Shown in pieces: positions 1-8,750 of a stretch of DNA of 64,000 nt. Location of the stretch: positions 1,426,001-1,490,000 of the forward strand of contig CAWGHD010000002.1 of assembly GCA_963822295.1 (NCBI GenBank), read 5' to 3'. The first letter of the stretch is position 1, and every line of letters begins with the position of its first letter. The position numbers and the translations under genes are program-made. The notes beneath the pieces were generated by a model, which was not told the origin of the DNA, did not search any database, and saw only the letters and a list, made by a program, of their open reading frames with translations. The stretch comes from VRUE01 sp963822295. Lineage in GTDB: Bacteria; Actinomycetota; Thermoleophilia; Solirubrobacterales; 70-9.

Positions 1-982
1 CGTAGAGCTGGGAGGCGTCGGCGGCCATGTCGCTGACCAGGTTCGAGGGGCCGATCACCTTGACGCCGTCCACGACCACGGTCTCACCGGGGCGCGAGGG
101 CTCGGCGTTGCCGCCGGAGTCGGCCGCCAGGTCGACGATCACCGAGCCGGGCTGCATCGAGCGCGCGGCCGCCTCGGTGATCAGGACCGGCGCGTCGCGG
201 CCGGGGATCTGCGCCGTGGTGATGATCACGTCCTGCCTGGCGGCGGCCTCGGCGAGGGCGTCGCGCACCTGTGCGTTCTCCTCGTCGGTCAGCGGCCGCG
301 CGTAGCCGCCCTCGTCCTCGGCGTCGGGGATGAAGTCGAGTTCGAGCGGGCGGCCGCCGAGCGAGGCGATCTGCTCCCAGGCGGCGCGGCGGATGTCGAA
401 GCCGGTGACGATCGCGCCGAGGCGCTTGGCGGTGGCGATCGCCTGCAGTCCGGCGACGCCGGCGCCGAGGACCATGACCTTGGCCGGGGCGACCGTGCCG
501 GCGGCCGTCGTCATCATCGGGAAGATCTGGCCCGCTTCGCGGGCGGCGAGCAGGACGGACGCGTAGCCGGCGAGGTTGGCCTGCGAGGAGAGCGCGTCCA
601 TCGCCTGCGCGCGCGTCGTGCGCGGGATCGCCTCCATCGCGAAGGCGGTCACGCCCGCCTCGGCCAGCGCCCTGTTCGAGTCGGCGGCGGTGAGCGGCGA
701 GAGATGGCTGATCAGCAGCCGGCCGTTGCCGAGGGCGCGGATCTGCTCGAGGCCGGGCGCCCGCACCTGGAGGACCACGTCGGCACCCCAGGCGGCACCG
801 GCGTCGGTGACCTCGGCGCCGGCGTCGGCGTACTCGGAGTCCGGGTGGCCGGCGGCCTCTCCGGCGCCGCGCTCGACCGCGACCTCGACCTTCTCGTTCT
901 GCTTGAGGGAGCGCACCACGTCGGGGACGAGCGCCACCCGGCGCTCTCCGTCTGCCGTCTCTTTGGGAACTCCTAGTTTCAT
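1..982 (-). CDS. pntA: NAD(P) transhydrogenase alpha subunit, C-terminus cut by window edge
   Basis: About 327 residues are visible, from ATG at 982 down to the left edge. The protein opens MKLGVPKETADGERRVAL, the typical start of the alanine dehydrogenase/PNT N-terminal domain. A Rossmann nucleotide-binding domain follows, with VLGAGVAGLQAIATAKRLGA near residues 168-190. In the family this subunit binds NAD(H) in the cytoplasm and passes hydride to NADP through PntB, coupled to proton movement. Whether it is the short PntAA form or the full PntA cannot be decided because the 3' end is missing. Alanine dehydrogenase is the main alternative, but the long loop between the domains and the GGNAEPSRPGE segment favour PntA. 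Confidence 0.9.
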   Translation of the reverse strand, partial: MKLGVPKETADGERRVALVPDVVRSLKQNEKVEVAVERGAGEAAGHPDSEYADAGAEVTDAGAAWGADVVLQVRAPGLEQIRALGNGRLLISHLSPLTAADSNRALAEAGVTAFAMEAIPRTTRAQAMDALSSQANLAGYASVLLAAREAGQIFPMMTTAAGTVAPAKVMVLGAGVAGLQAIATAKRLGAIVTGFDIRRAAWEQIASLGGRPLELDFIPDAEDEGGYARPLTDEENAQVRDALAEAAARQDVIITTAQIPGRDAPVLITEAAARSMQPGSVIVDLAADSGGNAEPSRPGETVVVDGVKVIGPSNLVSDMAADASQLY

Positions 983-1008
983 CCGGCGCGGGAGATTACG
1001 ACAACCGG

Positions 1009-2070
1009 TCAGGCCGGTGTGCCGACGCCCGCCATCGAGGCGAGACGGTCGAGCGTGTGCAGCTGCTCGGCGCGGTCGAGGTGCACCGGGGAGACGATCA
1101 GCCGGTCGATTCCCGCTCCCCGGAAGCGCTCGACCCGCTCCGCCACCTCGTCCTCGGTGCCGACCAGCGAGGTCGCTTCGACCACCTCGTCGGGCACCGC
1201 CTCGAAGGCGCCGCCGCGATCGCCGTCCTGGAAGCGCTTCTGGACCTCGTCGGCGACGTCGCCGAAGCCGAAGCGGTGGGCGAGATCGACGTAGAAGTTG
1301 GTCTTGCGGCTGCCCATCCCGCCGAAGTAGAGGACGAGCCCGGCCTTGACGACGCTCTTCGCCGCCTCCAGGTCGCCGTCGATCGCGACCTGGAGCGAGG
1401 GGCTGACCTCGAGGTCGGAGCGCTGGCGGCCGCCCTTGGCGAAGCCGGCCTCGAGGTGCTCCCCCCAGGTCTCCGCGAAGGCGTCGACGCTGAAGAAGAT
1501 CGGGATCCAGCCGTCGCAGATCTCTGCCGCCATCTCGACCGATTTGCGGCCGATCGCGCCGACGAAGACGGGAATCTCGTCGCGCTCGGGGTGGAAGTTG
1601 AGCTTCAGCGGCTTGCCCTCGCCGCCGGGCAGCGGCAGCTCGTAGTGCTCGCCCTGGTGGTTGACCGGGCCCTCGCGGGCGATGATCTCGCGCACGACTT
1701 CGATGTACTCGCGGGTCCGCCCCCAGGGCTTCGCGTAGGGGACGCCGTACCAGCCCTCGGAGACCTGCGGGCCGGAGGGGCCGAAGCCGAAGATGAAGCG
1801 CCCGCCGGAGAGCTTGTCGATCGTCGCGCCGGCCATCGCGGCCGCCGCCGGCGGACGGGCCGGGACCTGGAGGATCGCGGCGCCGAGCTTGATCGTCGTC
1901 GTCTGGGGGGCGAGCCAGGCGAGGACGCTGACGACGTCGGAGCCGTAGGACTCGGCGGCCCAGACCGACTCGAAGCCGGCCTTCTCCGCGGCCTGCACGA
2001 CCTCGACGGCATCCTCGCCGGCGGGGCCGATGCCCCAGTAGCCGAGATTCAATCCGAGCTTCAGCGCCAT
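1009..2070 (-). CDS. LLM-class (F420-dependent type) flavin oxidoreductase
   Basis: A 353-residue protein with the bacterial-luciferase TIM-barrel pattern: N-terminal KLGLNLGYWG strand, ESVWAAESYGSD, KLGAAILQVPARPPAAAAM, and FGFGPSGPQVSEGWYG. The C-terminal part contains VGTEDEVAERVERFRGAGIDRL, the usual substrate/dimer end of this family. Members in actinobacteria often use F420H2 and reduce or oxidise diverse hydrophobic substrates in the cytoplasm, but the substrate cannot be read from sequence. It starts at ATG 2070, 88 bp from the pntA start, both on the minus strand. FMN rather than F420 as cofactor is possible. Confidence 0.88.
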   Translation of the reverse strand: MALKLGLNLGYWGIGPAGEDAVEVVQAAEKAGFESVWAAESYGSDVVSVLAWLAPQTTTIKLGAAILQVPARPPAAAAMAGATIDKLSGGRFIFGFGPSGPQVSEGWYGVPYAKPWGRTREYIEVVREIIAREGPVNHQGEHYELPLPGGEGKPLKLNFHPERDEIPVFVGAIGRKSVEMAAEICDGWIPIFFSVDAFAETWGEHLEAGFAKGGRQRSDLEVSPSLQVAIDGDLEAAKSVVKAGLVLYFGGMGSRKTNFYVDLAHRFGFGDVADEVQKRFQDGDRGGAFEAVPDEVVEATSLVGTEDEVAERVERFRGAGIDRLIVSPVHLDRAEQLHTLDRLASMAGVGTPA

Positions 2071-2091
2071 TGCGACGCGAAGCCTATGTCA

Positions 2092-2529
2092 TCAGGCTTT
2101 GTGCCCCTCGCGGTAGTGCTCGGGGCAGCCGAAGACCCCGCACCCCGGCTTCGTCTGCCAGGACTCGCCGGTGAACTTATCCGGATCGCCCTTGGCGATT
2201 TCGAATTCGAATTCGCCCTTGACGGTGCCTTTCCCACCGGGGCCGGGCTGTCTGTAGGTGCCCTTGAGCTTGCGGCCGAACGTCTGGTTCAGGAGGCCGT
2301 TGATCGTGCCGCCCCCCGAGAAGGCGTATCCGCCCACAATGGTCCTGTTGTCCTTCTGGAGAGTCAGCTCCATGTTCCCGAATGAGTAGAACTTGCCCTT
2401 GCTGTTCTTCGCGCCGACAACCCAGGTGCCGGTCCAGCGGTCGAACTCGCCTGTGGCTGCGGAGCCGAAGCTGGGCAGCAGCAGCGCGATCGCCACGGTC
2501 GCGACCGGTACGAGCAAACGGAACCTCAT
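2092..2529 (-). CDS. small secreted protein of unknown function
   Basis: 145 residues. A clear Sec signal peptide (MRFRLLVPVATVAIALLLP, cleavage after GSA near residue 24) is followed by a soluble domain beginning FDRWTGTWVVGAKNSKGKFYS. The domain looks like an all-beta, lipocalin-like fold (alternating hydrophobic residues, GTW start, NMELTLQKDNRTIVGGY). Cysteines occur only near the C-terminus (PGCGVFGCPEH) and could form a disulfide. I do not recognise a named family. It lies 21 bp upstream of the LLM oxidoreductase start, so its position gives no functional clue. Confidence 0.75.
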   Translation of the reverse strand: MRFRLLVPVATVAIALLLPSFGSAATGEFDRWTGTWVVGAKNSKGKFYSFGNMELTLQKDNRTIVGGYAFSGGGTINGLLNQTFGRKLKGTYRQPGPGGKGTVKGEFEFEIAKGDPDKFTGESWQTKPGCGVFGCPEHYREGHKA

Positions 2530-2559
2530 GTCAATGCCTCCCCTAGTTGACTTGCTGAG

Positions 2560-3018
2560 CTACTGGACGATTTTGTTCGGGTCGTTGCCGCCGAGCAGGG
2601 TGTCCTTACCGGGGCCTCCCTTGAGGCCGTCCCGCCCGTCGCCGCCGAAGAGCTTGTCGTTGCCCTTGCCGCCGGCCATGCGGTCGTCGCCGTCGCCGCC
2701 GCAGATCACGTCGGCGCCCTTGCGCCCCCGCAGATCGTCCGGCCCGCCCATGCCGACGATCACGTCGGCCTTCTGGCGGCCTTCGAGGTCGTCCGCTCCT
2801 TCGGTGCCGACGAGCGTCGCCACCTTGCCGAGGCACTTGGGTGCCTTGGCCGGCGCTTCTTCTTCTTCGGCGCCAAGGACGGCGCCCGCGGCGAGGAACG
2901 AGGCGACGGCGACCAGCGCCAGCGCCGGCACGAGCCGCCACAGGACACGGTTGCGAATACCTCCGACGCGATCCTCCCCAGGTCTGCGCACGCCCCCAGA
3001 GTACCGCTGCCGGGCCAC
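2560..3018 (-). CDS. secreted RTX-like calcium-binding repeat protein
   Basis: 152 residues from GTG 3018 (a second GTG at 2991 is possible). A basic N-region and hydrophobic signal segment (VLWRLVPALALVAVASFLAAG) are followed by about five degenerate nonapeptide repeats of GGxGxDxLxG type, for example ICGGDGDDRMAGGKGNDKLF and FGGDGRDGLKGGPGKDTLLG. Such repeats form a parallel beta-roll that binds Ca2+ outside the cell. There is no toxin or enzymatic domain and no type I secretion signal, so this is a small structural or adhesion-type protein rather than a haemolysin. It is transcribed divergently from the P-type ATPase, with only 18 bp between the start codons. Confidence 0.8.
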   Translation of the reverse strand: MARQRYSGGVRRPGEDRVGGIRNRVLWRLVPALALVAVASFLAAGAVLGAEEEEAPAKAPKCLGKVATLVGTEGADDLEGRQKADVIVGMGGPDDLRGRKGADVICGGDGDDRMAGGKGNDKLFGGDGRDGLKGGPGKDTLLGGNDPNKIVQ

Positions 3019-3036
3019 CCGGTAAACAATGGTGCC

Positions 3037-5469
3037 GTGATTGCAGCCTCAGCCGACCAGGGACTTTCGAGCGCCGAGGCCGCCGCGCGCCTGCGAAAGC
3101 TCGGCCCGCCGCCCGAGACCTCGTCGCGCTCGATCTCCAGCATCGTCGCCGGCAACATCTTCACCCTCTTCAACGCGATCATCGGCGGCTTCTTCGTCCT
3201 GATCCTCTCCCTGGGCCTCTTCGCGGACGCGGTCTTCGGGTTCATCGCGGTGCTCAACTCCTACATCGGGATCCGCCAGGAGCTGAAGGCGAAGCGCACC
3301 CTCGACGAGCTGGCGGTGCTGGTCGCCCCCCAGGCCAAGGCCCTGCGCGACGGGTCGGTCGCGAGCCTGCGGGCGGAGGAGATCGTCCCCGGCGACGTGA
3401 TCGTGATCGAGCCCGGGGACCAGCTGGTGGCCGATGGCGAGGTGATCGAGAGCCGCGGGCTGACCCTGGACGAGTCGATGCTGACCGGCGAGGCCGACGG
3501 GATCCCCAAGGAGGAGGGCGACCGCACGCTCTCCGGCTCCTTCTGCATCACCGGCTCCGGCCGCTACGTCGTCGACGCGGTCCGCGAGGAGAGCTACGCG
3601 GGGAAGCTGGCGGGCGAGGCGCGCGCCTTCCGCCACCCGCCCTCGCCGCTGCAGGCCGAGGTCAACCAGGTGATCATCGTCTGCACCTGGGCGATGCTGC
3701 CGCTCGCCGTGCTGCTGCTGATCACCTTCCAGCTGCGCTCGGTGGACCTGGTCGAGGCGGCGCAGACGGCGACCGCCGGCCTGATCACGCTGATCCCCGA
3801 GGGCCTGGTCCTGCTGATGAGCGTCACCTTCGCGGTCGCCGCGATGCGACTCGCCCAGCGCAAGACGCTGATCCAGCAGATGAGCGCGACGGAGAGCCTG
3901 GCGTCGGTGGACACGATCTGCGTGGACAAGACCGGGACGCTGACCGACGGCGAGCTGCGCCTGCTCGAGGTCGCGGTCGCGGACGGCGTCGAGGAGGCCG
4001 GGGTCCACGCTGCGCTGGCGACGTACGCGGCCAGCGCCGGCGACCGCAACCGGACGCTGGAGACGATCGCCGAGCGCTTCCCCGGCAAGGCCGGGCGGGT
4101 CAGCGGCGAAGTGCCGTTCTCATCGCAGTGGAAGTGGAGCGGCCTGCGGGTCGGCGGCAGGAGCTACGTGATGGGCGCCCCCGACGTGCTCGAGCGGAGC
4201 GGGGCGCTGGCGCTGCCGCCGGGTTTGGCCCGGGTGCTGGAGCGGGAGACGGAGAAGGGGCGCCGGGTGGTCGCCTTCGGCGAGTCCGGCGAGGCGCTGC
4301 CGCCCTCGCCGCCCGAGGGCGGGCCGCCGCGGCTGAGGGCGCTGGCGCTGGTCGTGCTCGAAGAGACCCTGCGCCCGGACGCGGCGGAGACGATCGCCTT
4401 CATGCGCGAGCAGGAGGTGGACCTGAAGCTGATCTCCGGCGACGCGCGCTCGACCGTGACCGCGGTCGCCGCCGCCGTCGGCGTTCCAAGCGACGCCGGC
4501 GTCGTCGAGGGGCCCGACCTGCCCACCGACCCGGAGGAGCTGGCCCGGGTGGCGAACGAGAACACGGTGTTCTGCCGGATCGCGCCCGAGCAGAAGAAGG
4601 AACTGGTGGCGGCGCTGCGCGAGTCCGGCCGCTACACGGCGATGATCGGCGACGGGGTCAACGACGTCCCGGCCCTGAAGCAGGCCCGGCTGGCGGTCGC
4701 GATGGGCTCGGGGACCCAGGTCACCAAAGGGGTCGCCGACGTCGTCCTGCTCGAGGACGAGTTCTCGCGGCTGCCCGAAGCGGTGGCCGAAGGGCGGCGG
4801 ATCGCCCGCAACATCCACCGCCTGGGGCGGCTCTACCTGACCAAGTCCGTCTACGCCGCGACCCTGATCCTGCTCGTCGCCGTGCCCGGCTTCGTCTTCC
4901 CCTTCCTCCCCAGGCACCTGACGCTGGCCGTCTTCCTGACGATCGGGATCCCCTCCTTCGTGCTCGCCCTCCTGCCCTCCGACGGGCCGCTCTACCGAGG
5001 CAGGCTCCTGCGTGCGCTGGCGGCCTTCGCGGTGCCGGCCGGGGTGGCGACGGCGCTGGGCTCGATCCTCTCCTTCTTCCTCGTCGACACGATGTTCGGC
5101 GGCTCCCTGGAGGCGGGCAGGACCGCGGCGACGACGACCCTGATCATCCTCGGCCTCGCCTTCGTCCTCCTGCTGGAGCGCGGCCCCGGGCGAGAGCACA
5201 TCGCGATCCAGAGCTACATGCTGGCCATGGTCGCCGGTCTCGGCGCCCTCTTCGCCGGGATCCTCGCGATCGGGCCGCTGCGCGGCTTCTTCGAGATGGA
5301 GCTGATGACGGCAACCGAGTGGTTCCTCGCGATGCTCTCCGCGGCGGCCGGCCTGACGATCGCCAGCGCGATCTGGCGCCTCCCCCAGGTCGAACGCCTC
5401 GAAGAAGATCCGGCGGACGCGGCCGAGGCCGCGGAGGTCAGCCCCGTGGCGGCAGGACGAACTGGCTGA
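3037..5469 (+). CDS. P-type cation-transporting ATPase, CtpE-like
   Basis: 810 residues from GTG 3037. It has actuator motif TGEAD near residue 150, the phosphorylation site DKTGTLTDGE with Asp at about 297, the nucleotide-domain hinge MIGDGVNDVPALK near 535, and about ten membrane segments in two groups. There is no N-terminal metal-binding domain. The overall pattern (FTLFNAIIGG start, LIPEGLVLLMSVTFAVA before the P-domain, TIGIPSFVLAL near the end) resembles mycobacterial CtpE, which is associated with calcium uptake. Calcium is therefore the best guess, by family resemblance only. The 3' end overlaps the convergent thioesterase by 32 bp. Confidence 0.88.
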   Translation: MIAASADQGLSSAEAAARLRKLGPPPETSSRSISSIVAGNIFTLFNAIIGGFFVLILSLGLFADAVFGFIAVLNSYIGIRQELKAKRTLDELAVLVAPQAKALRDGSVASLRAEEIVPGDVIVIEPGDQLVADGEVIESRGLTLDESMLTGEADGIPKEEGDRTLSGSFCITGSGRYVVDAVREESYAGKLAGEARAFRHPPSPLQAEVNQVIIVCTWAMLPLAVLLLITFQLRSVDLVEAAQTATAGLITLIPEGLVLLMSVTFAVAAMRLAQRKTLIQQMSATESLASVDTICVDKTGTLTDGELRLLEVAVADGVEEAGVHAALATYAASAGDRNRTLETIAERFPGKAGRVSGEVPFSSQWKWSGLRVGGRSYVMGAPDVLERSGALALPPGLARVLERETEKGRRVVAFGESGEALPPSPPEGGPPRLRALALVVLEETLRPDAAETIAFMREQEVDLKLISGDARSTVTAVAAAVGVPSDAGVVEGPDLPTDPEELARVANENTVFCRIAPEQKKELVAALRESGRYTAMIGDGVNDVPALKQARLAVAMGSGTQVTKGVADVVLLEDEFSRLPEAVAEGRRIARNIHRLGRLYLTKSVYAATLILLVAVPGFVFPFLPRHLTLAVFLTIGIPSFVLALLPSDGPLYRGRLLRALAAFAVPAGVATALGSILSFFLVDTMFGGSLEAGRTAATTTLIILGLAFVLLLERGPGREHIAIQSYMLAMVAGLGALFAGILAIGPLRGFFEMELMTATEWFLAMLSAAAGLTIASAIWRLPQVERLEEDPADAAEAAEVSPVAAGRTG

Positions 5470-5893
5470 CGATCAGGTTTGCCGCGAGGCGAGGCTCGGC
5501 GCCCTCGCGGAGGCGCTCCATCCGGACCTCGATCACGACCGTGCTCTTGCCGGTGTGGAGCGGCTCGGCGACAGCGACGATCTCGTCGCCGAGCAGGCCG
5601 GCGGCGAAGACGTTGAGCTTCAGCTCGATCGTCGTGAAGTTGTGTTCGGGCGGGATGCTGCGGAAGGTCGCCCAGGCGGCGACGGTGTCGCCGAGCGCGG
5701 TCCAGACGCCGCCGTGGACGAAGCCGCCCGGGTGCAGGTGGCGCTGGTCGACGACGATCCTGCCCCGCGAATGGGTGTCCTCGACCTCGAGCGGCTCGAT
5801 GCCGAGGTCGCCGGGAAAGCTGCCGGGGAGGAAGGCGCGGACGCTCTCCGGGGTGATCGCCGAGCTGGGGTGCGGGGCGTCGTCGTCGATCAT
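5438..5893 (-). CDS. PaaI-family hotdog-fold thioesterase
   Basis: 151 residues. The core HPGGFVHGGVWTALGDTVAA matches the hotdog helix of PaaI/YbgC-like acyl-CoA thioesterases, with the catalytic-loop HGG. The beta strand FTTIELKLNVFAAGL and the C-terminal LAANLIVSQFVLPPRG complete the fold. It hydrolyses cytoplasmic acyl- or aryl-CoA thioesters; the exact substrate is unknown. It is the last gene of a minus-strand group with a crotonase (12 bp gap) and a thiolase, consistent with fatty-acid or aromatic acyl-CoA turnover. Its 3' end runs into the end of the convergent P-type ATPase gene. Confidence 0.85.
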   Translation of the reverse strand: MIDDDAPHPSSAITPESVRAFLPGSFPGDLGIEPLEVEDTHSRGRIVVDQRHLHPGGFVHGGVWTALGDTVAAWATFRSIPPEHNFTTIELKLNVFAAGLLGDEIVAVAEPLHTGKSTVVIEVRMERLREGAEPRLAANLIVSQFVLPPRG

Positions 5894-5905
5894 GCCGGCG
5901 GCACC

Positions 5906-6814
5906 CTACTCGACGCCGAAGCCCTTCAACCCGTGGTCGCCGTAGGGCTCGTCGCGCTCCCGGACCGCCTCCCTGAAGCCCTCGGAAGCCGCCTTGCGGA
6001 CGAAGCCGTGGCCCTCCTCGGTGTGGCGGGCGACGCCGTCGAAGAAGGTCCCCAGCAGCTGGGTCTGATGCAGGCCCTGCGCGTACAGCGACTGGTTGAC
6101 CAGCATCTTCATCATCACGAGCTGGTTGAGCGGCATGCGCGCGACGCGCTCGAGCAGGCTCTCGAAACGGGCGTCGAGCTGGTCCGGCGGCGCGGCCTCG
6201 GTCGCCAGGCCCCACTCGACCGCCTGCTCGCCGGTCAGCGAGTCGCCGGTCAGGAGCAGCCGCTTGGCGCGCATCGCGCCGATCCGCGCCGTCCAGAGCG
6301 CCGTCGTCGGCGAGCCCCAGACCCGCGCCGGCGGATAGCCGATCTTGGCGTCCTCGCCGATCACCAGCAGGTCCGAGCAGAGGGCCATGTCGGTGCCGCC
6401 CGCGACGCAGTAGCCGTGGACCTTGCAAAGCACCGGCTTCTCGGAGTGAAAGAGGCTCATGAAGCCGCGCACGTTGCGCCACATGAACTGGAAGTCGGTG
6501 ACCGGGTCCCAGTTCGACTCCGGCGCGTGGTTGGCGCCGATCACCGCCGGGTCGAGCGGCGAGCCCGGCGGCGCCTCCCCCCCGTCGAGGCCGCTCATGT
6601 CGCCCTCGGCCGAGGCGACCAGGTCGTAGCCGCCGCAGAACCCGGTGCCGTTGCCGGCGAGGGCGATCACGTGGACCTCGGGGTCGAGGTTGGCGCGCTC
6701 GACGCAGGCGGCGATCTCAGCCGGCATCCGCGGCGTGATCCCGTTCCCCCGCTCCGGGCGGTTCAGCGAGATGCGGGCGACCCGCCCGTCGGTCTTATAC
6801 GTAAGGGTCTCCAT
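5906..6814 (-). CDS. enoyl-CoA hydratase/isomerase (crotonase) family protein
   Basis: 302 residues. The crotonase signature is clear: ARISLNRPERGNGITPRM at the start, the oxyanion-hole segment GNGTGFCGGYDL, KVHGYCVAGGTDMALCSDLL with the second oxyanion glycines, and a C-terminal helix region after LATEAAPPDQLD. About 40 extra residues, rich in Gly/Pro and containing WDPVTDFQFMWRN, sit in the loop after the first oxyanion strand. That layout is seen in a subset of actinobacterial EchA proteins. Expected role: hydration or isomerisation of enoyl-CoA. It lies between the thiolase and the thioesterase genes on the same strand, probably one operon. Confidence 0.87.
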   Translation of the reverse strand: METLTYKTDGRVARISLNRPERGNGITPRMPAEIAACVERANLDPEVHVIALAGNGTGFCGGYDLVASAEGDMSGLDGGEAPPGSPLDPAVIGANHAPESNWDPVTDFQFMWRNVRGFMSLFHSEKPVLCKVHGYCVAGGTDMALCSDLLVIGEDAKIGYPPARVWGSPTTALWTARIGAMRAKRLLLTGDSLTGEQAVEWGLATEAAPPDQLDARFESLLERVARMPLNQLVMMKMLVNQSLYAQGLHQTQLLGTFFDGVARHTEEGHGFVRKAASEGFREAVRERDEPYGDHGLKGFGVE

Positions 6815-6840
6815 GCGACGACCCTATTTCGTCTGGCTGA

Positions 6841-8001
6841 TTAGTTCAGGCGCTCGACAATCATGGCGTTGCCCTGTCCGCCGGCGACGCACATGGTCTC
6901 GAGGCCGACCTGGTGGTCGTCGGTCTCCAACACGTTGAGCAGGGTGCCCATGATGCGGGCGCCGGTCATCCCGAAGGGGTGGCCGAGGGCGATCGCGCCG
7001 CCGTGGGTGTTCATCTTCTCCAGCGGGATGTCGCATTCGTCCATGATCGGGATCACCTGGGCGGCGAAGGCCTCGTTGAGCTCGACCGCGCCGACGTCGC
7101 CGATCGTCATCCCGGCCCGGTCGAGCGCCTTCTTGATCGCGCCGATCGGGGCGACGCCCATGTACTCGGGCTCGTTGCCCCAGGTCGCGGCGGTGACGAT
7201 CTTGGCGCGCGGGGTCAGGCCCAGCTCCGCGGCCTTGGTGTCGCTCATCACCAGCACCGCGGCGGCGCCGTCGTTGAGCGGGCAGGAGTTGCCGGCGGTG
7301 ACCCCGCCGCCGCCGAAGGCCTCGGGCAGTTCGCTCAGTTTCTCCAGGGTCGAGGAGGCGCGCGGGCCGTCGTCCTTGGCGACCTCGGTGCCGTCGGGCA
7401 GCGTCACCGGGACGATCTCGCGGTCGAAGAAGCCGTCCTCCTGCGACCTGACCGCCAGTTCCTGCGAGCGCTGCGCGTACTTGTCCATGTCGGCGCGGCT
7501 GACCTCGTAGTGGTTGGCGACGTTGACCGCCGTGTTGCCCATTTCGATGTAGGCGTTGGGCTGGCCGTCGTTGCCCTGGAGGTTCTCGTTCTGGTCGGCG
7601 GCGCCGGCGGGCTCGGTGCGCTCGTTGTAGCGGCTGACCCACTCGACCCCGGCGGCGATGTAGACGTCGCCCTGCCCGGCCTGGACGGCGTTGCCGGCCT
7701 GCCGGATCGCGTCGAGGCTGGAGGAGCAGTAGCGGGCGACGGTGACGCCGTTGACCGTCTGCGGCAGCTTCTCGGAGAGCAGCGAGATGATCCGGCCGAT
7801 GTTGAACGCCTGCAGCCCCTGCGGCATGCCGCAGCCGCAGATCAGGTCCTCGACCAGCGCCGGGTCGACCTCGGGGTTGCGCTCGAGCAGCGCGTCGACG
7901 ACGAAGGCGCCCATCTCATCGGGGCGCAGTTGGGCCAGCGAGCCCTTGAAGGCACGGCCGATCGGCGTGCGGATGGTGTCGACGATCACGGCATCGGGCA
8001 T
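6841..8001 (-). CDS. acetyl-CoA acyltransferase (thiolase)
   Basis: 386 residues from ATG 8001. The ATG nine bases further upstream (8010) abuts the AAGGAG ribosome site with no spacing, whereas ATG 8001 sits nine bases from it, so I prefer 8001. Thiolase hallmarks are complete: nucleophilic Cys in VARYCSSSLDAIRQAG (about residue 92), NGGAIALGHP-type segment HGGAIALGHPFGMTGAR with the catalytic His, and the second Cys in ETMCVAGGQGNAMIV. Role: thiolytic cleavage of 3-ketoacyl-CoA (beta-oxidation) or the reverse condensation. It heads the minus-strand cassette with crotonase and thioesterase. Confidence 0.92.
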   Translation of the reverse strand: MPDAVIVDTIRTPIGRAFKGSLAQLRPDEMGAFVVDALLERNPEVDPALVEDLICGCGMPQGLQAFNIGRIISLLSEKLPQTVNGVTVARYCSSSLDAIRQAGNAVQAGQGDVYIAAGVEWVSRYNERTEPAGAADQNENLQGNDGQPNAYIEMGNTAVNVANHYEVSRADMDKYAQRSQELAVRSQEDGFFDREIVPVTLPDGTEVAKDDGPRASSTLEKLSELPEAFGGGGVTAGNSCPLNDGAAAVLVMSDTKAAELGLTPRAKIVTAATWGNEPEYMGVAPIGAIKKALDRAGMTIGDVGAVELNEAFAAQVIPIMDECDIPLEKMNTHGGAIALGHPFGMTGARIMGTLLNVLETDDHQVGLETMCVAGGQGNAMIVERLN

Positions 8002-8069
8002 TCGGAGCATCTCCTTGCAGGCTCGGGGGAAAAGTGCGGGCCGCAGGGTAGTGGATTAACGTAACGGCG

Positions 8070-8435
8070 ATGGGGCTCGACGGTCTGCGGGCATGGATAG
8101 GGGAGGTCGAGCGCAGGCTCGGCGCTCGTACCCGTGTCTTCTTGGTCCTGGTCGCGATCGCGATCGGCGGCGCGGGGGCCGGCATCTACCTGGCGCTCGA
8201 GGCCGACGACGGAGGTGGCGGAGGCGGAGGCGCGAGCGTCGAGGAAGTGCAGGCGCTGCAGGAACAGATCAACACGCTCGGCGCCGGCACCGACACAACG
8301 AGCCTCGAATCGCAGATCATCGAACTGCGGACGCAGATCGAAGACCTCAAAGTCGAAGCCGAGCCGGACGACCCCGGGGCCGATAAAGACGCCGGTTCGG
8401 GCGAAAACAAAATCCCGGAATCTGAAGCCAAATAA
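8070..8435 (+). CDS. small single-pass membrane protein with coiled coil
   Basis: 121 residues. A short amphipathic N-terminus precedes one membrane segment (VFLVLVAIAIGGAGAGIYLAL, residues 23-43). Then comes a polyglycine linker, a heptad-bearing stretch (VEEVQALQEQINTL and LESQIIELRTQIEDLKVEAE) likely to form a coiled coil, and an acidic Asp/Glu/Ser tail. I do not recognise a family. The layout suggests an anchored oligomerisation or spacer protein. It is divergent from the thiolase gene, 68 bp apart. Confidence 0.65.
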   Translation: MGLDGLRAWIGEVERRLGARTRVFLVLVAIAIGGAGAGIYLALEADDGGGGGGGASVEEVQALQEQINTLGAGTDTTSLESQIIELRTQIEDLKVEAEPDDPGADKDAGSGENKIPESEAK

Positions 8436-8561
8436 TCGACGTTTGTGCGGAAACACACTTAATTTCCGTGCGTCGTCCACGCTCTCCGTTACATTCGGCT
8501 CAATCCACCTCGCGTTCATTGGCGCGAGCATTCGTCGCTAAAGCAGCGAAAGGAGCCACCG

Positions 8562-8705
8562 ATGCCCGAGGGCTACTGCGTAAAAGAGCGCAAGAAGGTC
8601 GAGATCAAAGACGCCAAACAGGTGACCATGAAAAATGGTCGCCCGGCGATCCAAGGGACGTGCCCGGACTGCGGCACCAAGATCTTCAAGATTGGGAAAC
8701 TCTAG
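8562..8705 (+). CDS. DUF5679-type zinc-ribbon miniprotein
   Basis: 47 residues, MPEGYCVKERKKVEI through the end KIFKIGKL. An N-terminal YCVKER and a C-terminal CPDCGTKIFKI supply the cysteines of a half zinc ribbon. The central segment VTMKNGRPAIQG is the typical DUF5679 core. A strong ribosome site (GAAAGGAG, ending seven bases before ATG 8562) supports translation. Function is unknown; the fold is that of small nucleic-acid or protein-binding ribbons. It stands alone between the coiled-coil protein and the sigma factor gene. Confidence 0.82.
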   Translation: MPEGYCVKERKKVEIKDAKQVTMKNGRPAIQGTCPDCGTKIFKIGKL

Positions 8706-8750
8706 GCCGAGCTTGAACCCGGCCGGCATGCGCCGCGTACATCGGGGCGT

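Noticed and set aside
2560..3018. RTX repeats as a haemolysin or toxin gene
   Set aside because: Only a signal peptide and about five short repeats are present; no toxin, protease or lipase domain and no type I secretion genes nearby.
2841..5945. 1034-codon open frame overlapping the P-type ATPase
   Set aside because: It is Arg/Gly/Pro-rich without domain structure and runs in another frame of a gene with clear motifs; a GC-bias artefact.
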